DNA of 64,000 nt from Chitinophaga japonensis (GTDB lineage Bacteria; Bacteroidota; Bacteroidia; Chitinophagales; Chitinophagaceae): NCBI RefSeq assembly GCF_007830125.1, contig NZ_VLLG01000003.1, positions 610,247-674,246 of the forward strand, read 5' to 3'. The translations under genes were made by a program, and so were the position numbers. Numbering within the stretch: the stretch's first letter is position 1; every line of letters starts with the position of its first letter. Shown one piece after another: positions 17,009-25,290 of the stretch. The notes beneath the pieces are model-generated. The model saw nothing but the letters and a program-made list of their open reading frames with translations. It had not been told where the DNA came from and made no database searches.

Positions 17009-19551
17009 ATTTCCTCCAATACCTCCCGGTTCAGTTTCACCCTCACCATGCCAATGGGGTGGAAGCGTTCCGTGTTTTTAATAGCTGCATACAGGATGGT
17101 ATACCGGTCGTCGCCTTCCGGTATCAGGCAAAGCGGCGTGCGCATAATGTCCCACCACTTCTTCACCTTGTCCTGTATGGGCAGGTAGCGTGCTTTTGTC
17201 CAGTGCAGGCCGTCTTTGGAGAGGGTATAGCCTATCATGTTGGGCAGGTGCAGCCCAAAGCCTTCCGGTCCCCCGTCAAAAACGGCGATATACAGCCCGT
17301 TGGGCAGCCGGCTCACGATGGGGTTTTCCACGAAAGTGGGATGGATGGACGTCACCGGGTTTACCGTGGTATCCATCCGTGTCCAGGGCCCTTCCATGCT
17401 GCCGGAGTGGGCCAGGCCTATGTACCAGGCGCGTCCCGTTTTGTTGGGATAATCTTGCAGGCTGGCGTAAGGGTAGGCGCCGGCGTAAAAGGCCATCCAT
17501 TCATCGCCCACCGGGTAGGGAAAAAAGGAGGCCACGCCCTGCCGCCCTTCCCAGGGCTGGCTGTCCAGGCCCGGCTCCATAATGATGTTGATATCCTTAT
17601 ACGGTCCGCCAATGCCTTCCAGGCCCTCCTGTACGGATTCCGCGCGCCAGATGCGGCCAAAGCAGTGGTTCGGCTCTATTTCCTTGTGCACGGTGTAGGC
17701 CAGGTAATAGCCGTACCAGCGGTGCTGCGCTTTATTGAATACAGGCATAAAGGACCAGATAGCGCCCCGGCGGTCGTTCATCGGGTTGTCGTCTTCCGTA
17801 AGCGCATAGCGGCCGCTGGCTTCGTAGAGCGTGGAGCGGCGCGTCCAGTGGATGGCGTCCGTGCTGGTCCAGTGGCCGATGCGGGTCTTTACGCGGTCGT
17901 AGTAGGCGCCTATGCCCGCCTGGCCGGCCCTTTCGGTAGGAAACAGGTGGTAGGTGCCGTTTATTTTCACGCAGGCTCCGCCTTCAAAGCCGCCCTGTAT
18001 GCCGGCTGTGCCGGGCATACCTTCGCTGATCACGGGCTTGTCCGGTCCGTCCAGTATCTCGAAGAGCGGCTTTTCATCCGCCGGCGCTTTGTATGCCTGC
18101 CGGCCGGGCGCCTGTAGTATGATGCGGAAAACGTAGGCAATATCCGAAGGCAGGCGGGTGTGGGCCGGTATGGTCAGGGCCAGGGACTCGTCCGTCAACT
18201 GGTAAGGGCAGTGCTTCAGCGCCTTGAGGCCCAGCAGCTCCAGGGATTTGATGTCGCCCAGCACGCCGCGGTGCAGGGCTTCCAGGTGCACGGTGTTGCC
18301 GTCGCCGGGCCAGTCCAGGAAGATGGCGTACAGGGTGTCGCCGCGGCGGGTATAGTGCACGCGCTGTCCCTCCGGCGTGGTTTCCCCGTATTGGGTAAAA
18401 GGCCGGGTGTTGTAGATGGATTCCCCGAAGGACCACATCCAGCGGCCCACGCCAAACAGCTCCTCCTGCTGGTTTTCCGGGATGGTGCCGTCTGCTTTGG
18501 GCGAGAGGTTCAGCAGCAGTTGCCCGTTCTTGCTCACCACTTCAATGATCTTCTGCACGATCTCTTTGGCGCTGCGTATCTGCAGGCCTTCGGTATATCC
18601 CCAGGAAAAGATGTTGCCCTTGCCAATGGAGTAATCGCAGAGCCAGGGCTCGGCGATAATATGATCGGGATTGCTGTTCTCATGGTCTACCATGCCGATG
18701 CCTGCGGGAATGTCTTCCCCTTTGTAGGTCATGGTTACGGCCTGCCCGCGTTGTTCCGCTGCGTTAAAATAGTGGGCCAGGTATTGCTGTTTGTATTTTT
18801 CCGGTATCTGTTCCAGCCAGGAATCAAAGTACATGATGTCCGGGTGGTATTTGTCCACCACCTCGTTGCACTTGTCGCGCCACATTTTCAGCCATTCTTC
18901 ATGCGGCATGGGCGTGCCGTAGAGCTTTGCGTATTTCGGATCGGCTGCGGCCCATTCCGGTTTGGGTTTTACGTAGCCGTAATTCAGTTCATGGTGCAGG
19001 GATACAAAAAATTTCATGCCTCTTTTGCGGATGGCTTTTGCCAGCTCGCCCACCACGTCGCGGTGCGGCCCCATGTTTTTTGCATTAAAAGGCGTGAGCT
19101 GGCTGTCCCACATAGAAAACCCGTCGTGATGCTCGCCTACCGGCCCGGCAAAGCGCGCCCCGGTCTTTACAAAAAGGTCGGCCCATTCATCCGCGTTAAA
19201 GCGTTCTCCTTTGAATAGGGGAATAAAATCATGGTAGCCGAATTTCGTGAGCGGGCCGTAAAGCGCCACATGCCGCTGGTAGGTGCCCAGCTTGGCGTAG
19301 CCGGAATCCACGTGCATGTGTTTGTAATAATGCTCGTTGTTATAGGCCGGTACGGCGTACACGCCCCAGTGGCAATAGATGCCGAATTTGGCGTCGCGTA
19401 TCCATTCCGGCACGCCGGTGTGCTGCTGCAGGGAGCGCCAGTCCGGCTCGTAGTGGATCTTTTGCTGCGCAAATAATGTCTGAAAGGAAGTACATACCAG
19501 CGGTAAAAATAACAGCATGTGCCGGCATGCCAGTAAGAAAGCATTCTTCAT
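16993..19551 (-). CDS. GH29 alpha-L-fucosidase fused to a GH43/GH32-like beta-propeller
   Basis: This 852-residue protein has a signal peptide ending near LFAQQ. Residues about 30-350 are a GH29 barrel: AKFGIYCHWGVYAVPAYNNEHY, GEHHDGFSMWDSQLTPFNA, KKFFV-like SLHHE strand, and PDIMYFDSW, in which Asp243 sits where the family nucleophile is expected. A beta-sandwich follows to about 480 (TRRGDTLYAIFLDWPGD). Residues about 497-852 form a five-bladed propeller (GFEGGACVKINGTYHLFPTE, IGHWTSTDAIHWTR, NMIGYTLSKDGLHWT) like GH43/GH32/GH117 folds. Fucosidases are usually 450-600 residues, so the second module is an addition. Whether it is an active exo-enzyme or a binding module is unknown. The gene is divergent from susC across a 445-bp control region and ends inside a purine repeat. 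Confidence 0.88.
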   Translation of the reverse strand: MKNAFLLACRHMLLFLPLVCTSFQTLFAQQKIHYEPDWRSLQQHTGVPEWIRDAKFGIYCHWGVYAVPAYNNEHYYKHMHVDSGYAKLGTYQRHVALYGPLTKFGYHDFIPLFKGERFNADEWADLFVKTGARFAGPVGEHHDGFSMWDSQLTPFNAKNMGPHRDVVGELAKAIRKRGMKFFVSLHHELNYGYVKPKPEWAAADPKYAKLYGTPMPHEEWLKMWRDKCNEVVDKYHPDIMYFDSWLEQIPEKYKQQYLAHYFNAAEQRGQAVTMTYKGEDIPAGIGMVDHENSNPDHIIAEPWLCDYSIGKGNIFSWGYTEGLQIRSAKEIVQKIIEVVSKNGQLLLNLSPKADGTIPENQQEELFGVGRWMWSFGESIYNTRPFTQYGETTPEGQRVHYTRRGDTLYAIFLDWPGDGNTVHLEALHRGVLGDIKSLELLGLKALKHCPYQLTDESLALTIPAHTRLPSDIAYVFRIILQAPGRQAYKAPADEKPLFEILDGPDKPVISEGMPGTAGIQGGFEGGACVKINGTYHLFPTERAGQAGIGAYYDRVKTRIGHWTSTDAIHWTRRSTLYEASGRYALTEDDNPMNDRRGAIWSFMPVFNKAQHRWYGYYLAYTVHKEIEPNHCFGRIWRAESVQEGLEGIGGPYKDINIIMEPGLDSQPWEGRQGVASFFPYPVGDEWMAFYAGAYPYASLQDYPNKTGRAWYIGLAHSGSMEGPWTRMDTTVNPVTSIHPTFVENPIVSRLPNGLYIAVFDGGPEGFGLHLPNMIGYTLSKDGLHWTKARYLPIQDKVKKWWDIMRTPLCLIPEGDDRYTILYAAIKNTERFHPIGMVRVKLNREVLEEIGSKM

Positions 19552-19567
19552 AACCCGGTTTTAGCAG

Positions 19568-19585
19568 GCCATTATATATAATGGC
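19568..19585. promoter_or_regulatory. 18-bp perfect palindrome in front of the GH29 gene
   Basis: GCCATTATATATAATGGC is a perfect inverted repeat 17 bp upstream of the GH29 start codon. It could be a protein-binding site or a hairpin in the mRNA leader. I saw no second copy in the window. Confidence 0.5.
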
Positions 19586-19670
19586 TAAATTGGAACAGCG
19601 GTCAGGATTATAACGGGAAGACCAGGTTGACAATAGATTTCAATTTGCAAGCTAGTGTTTTTTTTCCTGC

Positions 19671-19683
19671 TATACTATACTAT
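19671..19683. promoter_or_regulatory. Candidate GntR/LacI-regulator operator in the divergent region
   Basis: TATACTATACTAT matches the motif in front of the regulator gene (14062) and that in front of the DUF1080-PA14 gene (55070). It lies between the two divergent transcription units and could control either or both. Confidence 0.55.
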
Positions 19684-19716
19684 GTTACAAAATTCCGGCA
19701 AAAAGTCTTTTGACAA

Positions 19717-19790
19717 CGTTGCCGGCAACGATTGCGTAAAAAAATTGCTGTGTTCGTGCGTTATTTAAATGAATATTTCTGTAGCTTGAT
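19717..19790 (+). promoter_or_regulatory. Promoter module upstream of susC, shared with the CE8 gene
   Basis: It starts with the perfect palindrome CGTTGCCGGCAACG, continues as ATTGCGTAAAAAAATTGCTGT, and after a spacer reads ATATTTCTGTAGCTTGATC. The same two blocks occur upstream of the pectinesterase gene (51858-51915), with a spacer 12 bp shorter. TAGCTTG is a weak match to the -7 element TAnnTTTG. The palindrome is of the type bound by LacI-family dimers; its regulator is not identified. Confidence 0.6.
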
Positions 19791-19884
19791 CCCGGGATTA
19801 CGCTCCTGTTTTGCCGGAGCCATCACCGGGAACATGCAGCATTCCCGGTAATAAGGGGAAGATCAAAAACAAATTCCGTTAGTT

Positions 19885-19932
19885 ATGAAAAATATGCACC
19901 TGAGGATTGTCAGCATTTTTTTAATTGTCTGA
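19885..19932 (+). CDS. Possible leader peptide in the susC 5' region
   Basis: A 15-codon frame reads MKNMHLRIVSIFLIV and ends with TGA, 64 bp before the susC start. It looks like the beginning of a signal peptide cut short. It may be a translated leader, a relic of a former susC N terminus, or chance. No Shine-Dalgarno site is visible, which is normal in this phylum. Confidence 0.25.
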   Translation: MKNMHLRIVSIFLIV

Positions 19933-19996
19933 CAGACACCAACAACAGTTATCACCTATTCTATCAACTATTAGTCTCCACCAAAATCATTAAACA

Positions 19997-22900
19997 ATGG
20001 TTACTCAGCTACTTTTTGGTAAGCGTTTTACCACGGGGGGTATACTATTACTTGTATGCTTTTATTTATTTCACGTAGTGCCTGCCTATGCACAAACTTC
20101 AGAGGTGAGGGTGAGGGGAAAAGTATTATCTGAAACCGGGGAAGAGATCCCCGGCGTTACCGTTCGCGTAAAGGACGGAACACTGGGCACCGTTACGGAT
20201 GCCGACGGTAATTATTCCATCCGCGTGCCCAATGGCAGCGCGGTGCTGGTATTTTCCCTGGTGGGCAACGCGCCCCTGGAAGTACCGGTGGATAACCGGG
20301 AATCGCTCAATGTAACGATGAAAAGCTCGGCCACCGAATTGTCAGAAACCGTGATCGTTGGTTACGGCGCGCAAAAGAAATTACATATGACCGGCGCCAT
20401 CTCCACTATCAAAGCCAGCGAGGTGGAAGACCTGCCGGTAGGCAACCTGGGCGCAGCTTTGCAGGGCCGCGTACTGGGCCTGGGCGTAAGCGGCGGTACT
20501 GCGCGTCCCGGCTCTCCTGCATCCCTGACCATCCGCAACCCGGCCACCTTCTCCAAGGATGGCGGCAACCTGGACCCGCTGTATGTAATTGACGGCGTGA
20601 TACAGGTAACCGGCGATGGTAAGAATGACGCCACGCAGTTCAACAACCTGGACCCTTCCGAAGTGGAGAGCATCACCATCCTGAAAGATGCTTCTGCCGC
20701 TATCTACGGCTCCAGGGCCGCACATGGCGTAGTGATCGTCACCACCAAACGCGGCCAGGCCGGCAAGCCCAGGATCAGCTATAGCGGTTCCTATGGTATC
20801 AATGATGAGGCCTACCGCTCTAAAATGATGAGTGCCTACGGCTTTGCACGGTACATTAATATCATGAACGGCCCGAATGGCGCCGACAGGGATCCTACCG
20901 ACCAGAACTCCTTCTTCTCGCAGGATGAGCTGGACCATTTCAGGACCATCAATTACGACTGGCTGGACCCCGTATGGAGCAGCGCTTCCAACATGCGCCA
21001 TACGCTGAACGTCAGCGGCGGTACAGACCGGGGCACCTATTTTGCCAGCGCCTCTTACTATACGCAGGACGGTAACCTGGCCAGCCTGGATTATGATAAA
21101 TGGACCTTCCGCGCCGGGGCCGACATGAAAGTGGCGGCCGGCCTGAAAGCAGGGTTGCAGGTGGCCGGCAACTTCTCCAACCTGACCAAGACCTTTAACA
21201 AGATAGGCGGGGAGAATGCGGAAAATGATTACCGCAACCTGATGCTTACGCCGCGTTACCTGCCTCCGTATGTAGACGGGTACCCCGTGAAGATACCCGG
21301 CACCGACCAGTATTCCGGGTATCATTTCTATGAGATCGAGCGGATGGGCAACCTGTCCATTACAAAGGACAAAACACTGAGCGTAAATGTATACGCGGAA
21401 TACGAGCTGCCCTTTGTAACCGGGTTGAAAGCCAGGGTAAATTATTCCCGGTATTTCACCGGCTCCAATGCCTCACAGTTGGGCACCATCTACCAGTTAT
21501 ATGAGTTCAACACCACCGGTGAGCATGGTCATATCTATGACCAGGGCGCTACGCCGAAGCTTCCCGGGAAAAATTACAAGAACGGCGACCGCCTGTACTA
21601 TTCCAATGTAAACGGCGAAACGGAACAGATCAACTTCACGTTGAGCTATGCCCGCCAGTTTGGCAAGCATAACGTAAGCGGCCTGTTCTCCGTGGAAAGG
21701 GGAGAGGCCTACTCCAGCCAGCAGGATGTATGGAAAGAAAGCCCCATTGCAGCAACCAACGGGCAGTTTGGCAGCGCTTTCGGCGCCATTGACGGTAAGA
21801 CCGCCGGCTCAGAGTCTGCTACTTTAGGCTATATAGGACGGGTGAATTACAGCTATGACGACCGCTACCTGGCCGAGGTCCTGTTCCGCACAGACGCCTC
21901 CACGCACTTTGCGCCGGAGCACTACTGGGGCAATTTCTATTCCGTATCTGCCGGCTGGGTGATCTCCAATGAATCTTTCTTTAATACGAAAACGGTCAAT
22001 TTCCTGAAGCTGAGATATTCCGCCGGTTTGCTGGGCGCTGATGATACCAAAGCATGGCAGTGGCGGCAGCGTTACACGTTCCAGGGCGGCAAGGGCGCCG
22101 TATTTGGCGGCAATTCCAACCTGACCACCGGTATGAAAATGGAAGCTTCGCCCAACAGGAATGCCACATGGAGCGATGAGTTCAAGAACAACCTGGGCGT
22201 GGATGCCCGTTTCCTGGACAGCCGCCTTTCCTTAACCCTGGAAGGCTTCTATAATAAAGCCACGAATATGCTGATGGAAAGAACTGCTACCGTGCCGCTG
22301 ACCGTAGGCGGTACCCTGGCGGCAGAGAACTGGGGCAAGATGGATTTCTACGGCTATGAGATCGCTGTGGGATGGAACGACCGGATCGGCAATGATTTCA
22401 ACTACGGCATTGACCTTCGCTTTACCTGGTATGACAACAAATGGAAGCAGGGCAACTTCGCAGAAACGGATAAATACTATCCCTGGAACAAACAGGCGGG
22501 AAAATCGGATGATATCGGCGTATGGGGACATGATTACCTGGGCATGTTCAAAACCCAGGCGGATGTAGATGCTTATGTAAAGGAATACGGCATCACTTCC
22601 GTATTTGGAACCGAGGCGGAAGACCTGCGGCCGGGCATGCTGTACTACCGGGATGTAAGAGGCGCGCTGCAGCCGGATGGCACCTTTGCCGGCCCCGACG
22701 GCATTATTGACGATAATGACCAGATACAACTGGCCAAAAAAGAGAACAATCACTATGGCTTTGGCGTTACGCTGAAGGCCGGTTACAAAGGCATCGGCTT
22801 TGATTGCGTGATCGGCGGGTCTTTTGGCGGCTGGTCTGAAATAGACACCAAGTCCAGGGACAGGATTGAGACCTCCATCAACCGGGCCTTCCAGAGCCGC

Positions 22901-23227
22901 CCGGTGTACTGGGAGGATATTTATGACCCGGAGCTGAATCCCGGCGGCAAGTATCCCAATCCCTACTGGGAGGACATCAACCTCGGCCCCACCTCTGAAT
23001 TCTGGCGCGTAAGCGCTTTCAGGATGGGCATACGGAACGCCAACCTGAACTACTCGCTGCCTAAAAGGGTGACAGAGCGGCTGCGTATCAGCAATGCACG
23101 TTTCAGCCTCACGATGCTGAACCCGCTCTACTTCTTTAACCCGTTTGACTATAAGGCTCCGGAAGGCGCTTATGATGAGTTCCCGAACCTGAGGACGTAC
23201 TCTTTTGGTGTTAATCTTACACTCTAA
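19997..23227 (+). CDS. SusC-like TonB-dependent outer-membrane transporter
   Basis: A 1,076-residue protein with a signal peptide ending near PAYAQ. The N terminus is a carboxypeptidase-regulatory-like domain (VRVRGKVLSETGEEIPGVTV, GTVTDADGNYSIRVP). A plug with the TonB-box-like region and SusC signature follows (ETVIVGYGAQKKLHMTGAIS, LQGRVLGLGVSG, DPLYVIDGV, ILKDASAAIYGSRAAHGVVI). The remainder is a 22-strand type barrel ending in NLRTYSFGVNLTL with a C-terminal hydrophobic residue. It imports large oligosaccharides in partnership with the SusD-like lipoprotein encoded 5 bp downstream. There is no N-terminal STN domain, which agrees with the lack of an ECF/anti-sigma pair here. The substrate is inferred from the neighbours to be a pectin fragment. 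Confidence 0.96.
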   Translation: MVTQLLFGKRFTTGGILLLVCFYLFHVVPAYAQTSEVRVRGKVLSETGEEIPGVTVRVKDGTLGTVTDADGNYSIRVPNGSAVLVFSLVGNAPLEVPVDNRESLNVTMKSSATELSETVIVGYGAQKKLHMTGAISTIKASEVEDLPVGNLGAALQGRVLGLGVSGGTARPGSPASLTIRNPATFSKDGGNLDPLYVIDGVIQVTGDGKNDATQFNNLDPSEVESITILKDASAAIYGSRAAHGVVIVTTKRGQAGKPRISYSGSYGINDEAYRSKMMSAYGFARYINIMNGPNGADRDPTDQNSFFSQDELDHFRTINYDWLDPVWSSASNMRHTLNVSGGTDRGTYFASASYYTQDGNLASLDYDKWTFRAGADMKVAAGLKAGLQVAGNFSNLTKTFNKIGGENAENDYRNLMLTPRYLPPYVDGYPVKIPGTDQYSGYHFYEIERMGNLSITKDKTLSVNVYAEYELPFVTGLKARVNYSRYFTGSNASQLGTIYQLYEFNTTGEHGHIYDQGATPKLPGKNYKNGDRLYYSNVNGETEQINFTLSYARQFGKHNVSGLFSVERGEAYSSQQDVWKESPIAATNGQFGSAFGAIDGKTAGSESATLGYIGRVNYSYDDRYLAEVLFRTDASTHFAPEHYWGNFYSVSAGWVISNESFFNTKTVNFLKLRYSAGLLGADDTKAWQWRQRYTFQGGKGAVFGGNSNLTTGMKMEASPNRNATWSDEFKNNLGVDARFLDSRLSLTLEGFYNKATNMLMERTATVPLTVGGTLAAENWGKMDFYGYEIAVGWNDRIGNDFNYGIDLRFTWYDNKWKQGNFAETDKYYPWNKQAGKSDDIGVWGHDYLGMFKTQADVDAYVKEYGITSVFGTEAEDLRPGMLYYRDVRGALQPDGTFAGPDGIIDDNDQIQLAKKENNHYGFGVTLKAGYKGIGFDCVIGGSFGGWSEIDTKSRDRIETSINRAFQSRPVYWEDIYDPELNPGGKYPNPYWEDINLGPTSEFWRVSAFRMGIRNANLNYSLPKRVTERLRISNARFSLTMLNPLYFFNPFDYKAPEGAYDEFPNLRTYSFGVNLTL

Positions 23228-23232
23228 TCACT

Positions 23233-25263
23233 ATGACAAAGCAAACAATGCAACATAATAAAATAGTAATAGCAGCCGCCCTGCTGCTGGCAGCGCTGGC
23301 AGGCTGTAAAAAGGACTTCCTCGAAGAGAAGCGGGACCTGGGCGGGGTGAACGAGGAAGTATTCCAGGACTCCACGCTGGCCCAGGCTTACGTGGATTAT
23401 GTGTATGGCCTGTTCCTGCCAGGCAGCAAGTCCGAGTCCATGACCTGGAACCTGGCCACGAATAACAGCCAGTTCACGCAAACCACGGAGGAACTGGCAG
23501 GGCAAACCAACTGGAACAGGGAATGGGCCGCCATCTCTTACCTGAACGGGCACGCGCTGGGCTATTTTGGCGAAGCGCTGCCTACCAGCATACGAAACAA
23601 TACCTGGACGCGGTTGAAGCAGATCAACCTGTTCTTTGATAACATTGATAATTACGGGCTGCCCCTGTATACCCGCAGGAAACTGAAAGGGCAATTGTTT
23701 TTCTGGAGGGCCTGGCAGTACTTCGACCTGGTAAGGCTGTACGGCGGCGTGCCTTTGGTATTGCATGCGCAGGACCCGGTGCTGTCCGGCGGCGAATCGC
23801 TGGAAATTCCGCGCAGCACTTCCTCCGCCTGTATTGAGCAGATCGTGTCCGACCTGGACTCTGCTATGGCCATGCTGCCGGGCCGCTGGCCCAGCGGCGG
23901 GGATTGGGGCCGGATCACCGCTGGTGCTGCCGCCGCCCTGAAAGGCCGCGTGCTGCTTACCTGGGCCAGTCCGCTGTTCAACCGGGCAGATGACCGGGCA
24001 CGCTGGAAAAGGGCTTATGACGCCAACGCAGCCGCCAAAGCACTGCTGGAGGCCAATGGTTTTGGCCTGTACAAAACCGGCGATCTTGCCAACGCCACTG
24101 CCTGGGAAAATATGTTCACCACGGAGGTAGACAACCCCGAAGCCGTGATCGTGTTCGGCTTTAACAACGTAATATCCGACCAGGTGCAGAAATGGAATGG
24201 CTGGGAAAATGACGCCCGTCCCAAGGAAATATTCGGCGGTGGCTCTTTAAGCCCTACCAAACAGATGCTGGACGCGTTCCCCATGAAGGACGGCAAGATG
24301 CCCGGCGCCTCGAACTACACCTACGATCCGCTGAAATTCTATAAGAACAGGGACCCGCGTTTCTATAAAACATTCGCCTATAACGGGGCGCTGTGGCCTT
24401 ACCGCGAAAACCCGCAGTACAGGCTCTGGACCTACCGCTGGTTTAACAAAGATGCAGACGCCACCCCCGGCAATACGACCGAACAACGCGGCGCCAATAG
24501 CAGCGGCATCTATGTTCGTAAAGCCACTGCTGCAAACGCCAGCATCGCAAACGGTGATTTCGAGACCAGTGGTACCGACTATATGGAAATGCGTTTTGCA
24601 GAGGTGCTCCTGAACCTGGCGGAAAGCGCCGTCGGCAACGATAACATCGGGGAAGGACTGGAATACGTGAAAGCCATCCGCGAAAGGGCCGGCGTGGAGA
24701 ACGCAGACGGCGCCTATGGCCTGAGCGGCATCGCCGGCCGGGACGAGGCTTTTGCCGCCGTGCTCAATGAAAGGAAGATAGAGCTGGCCTACGAGGGCAA
24801 ACGCTTCTGGGACCTGCGCCGCTGGATGCTGTTCAACAACGATTACGGCACCTGCTCCCGCCTGGGCGTGCAGCCCCTGAACGGTATGCGCAGAACCGGT
24901 ATCTACATTTATGTAAAGACCACGGAGGGAACAAAGTACAGCGGCGGCAAAGATAAGGACCCCCTGTACAAGGTGCAGTACACCAATCCCGATGGTACGA
25001 TCATCGCGCCCCGCGAGCCGGAAACCTTTCCCCCGGGCATTAATAACCAGGATGAGTACGTGGATTTCCTGTATGACAATTACTTTGTGATCATGGAAAA
25101 GGATGACCTGGACCCGACCAACAACGACTGGAAATTTACCTGGTATAATGCATATTATTTCTTTGGTCTGAACCAGACCGCTTTGAATAATGCGCCTTAC
25201 CTGGAGCAAACACAGGGTTGGGACGGCCTTACCGGCGCCGGCTCCTTTGACCCGCTGAAATAA
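23233..25263 (+). CDS. SusD/RagB-like glycan-binding surface lipoprotein
   Basis: This 676-residue lipoprotein has the lipobox LAALAGC with Cys25 as acylation site, followed by KKDFLEE as is usual for SusD proteins. TPR-like helices hold the fold (KGQLFFWRAWQYFDLVRLYG, GVPLV). The C-terminal RagB/SusD signatures are clear (MEMRFAEVLLNLAESAV, LEYVKAIRERAG, AAVLNERKIELAYEGKRFWDLRRW). The protein acts as the lid of the SusC transporter on the cell surface and binds the incoming oligosaccharide. At 676 residues it is longer than many SusDs (500-600), with insertions in the middle. It forms one transcription unit with susC and the lyase downstream. Confidence 0.96.
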   Translation: MTKQTMQHNKIVIAAALLLAALAGCKKDFLEEKRDLGGVNEEVFQDSTLAQAYVDYVYGLFLPGSKSESMTWNLATNNSQFTQTTEELAGQTNWNREWAAISYLNGHALGYFGEALPTSIRNNTWTRLKQINLFFDNIDNYGLPLYTRRKLKGQLFFWRAWQYFDLVRLYGGVPLVLHAQDPVLSGGESLEIPRSTSSACIEQIVSDLDSAMAMLPGRWPSGGDWGRITAGAAAALKGRVLLTWASPLFNRADDRARWKRAYDANAAAKALLEANGFGLYKTGDLANATAWENMFTTEVDNPEAVIVFGFNNVISDQVQKWNGWENDARPKEIFGGGSLSPTKQMLDAFPMKDGKMPGASNYTYDPLKFYKNRDPRFYKTFAYNGALWPYRENPQYRLWTYRWFNKDADATPGNTTEQRGANSSGIYVRKATAANASIANGDFETSGTDYMEMRFAEVLLNLAESAVGNDNIGEGLEYVKAIRERAGVENADGAYGLSGIAGRDEAFAAVLNERKIELAYEGKRFWDLRRWMLFNNDYGTCSRLGVQPLNGMRRTGIYIYVKTTEGTKYSGGKDKDPLYKVQYTNPDGTIIAPREPETFPPGINNQDEYVDFLYDNYFVIMEKDDLDPTNNDWKFTWYNAYYFFGLNQTALNNAPYLEQTQGWDGLTGAGSFDPLK

Positions 25264-25290
25264 CGGAAACCAGCTTAAACAAATGATACC

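Larger units (their letters stand above)
19552..19996. promoter_or_regulatory. Divergent control region between the GH29 and susC genes
   Basis: This 445-bp gap carries, in order: an 18-bp perfect palindrome at 19568, a TATACTATACTAT operator-like motif at 19671, a 14-bp perfect palindrome (CGTTGCCGGCAACG) at 19717, a conserved promoter module to about 19790, two small hairpins at 19802-19820 and 19825-19849, and a short open frame at 19885-19932. The susC transcript may thus have a structured leader of about 200 nt. Confidence 0.6.

Noticed and set aside
20038..20056. TATACTATTAC inside susC as a further regulator site
   Set aside because: It lies within the signal-peptide codons and lacks the second TATAC half; probably chance.
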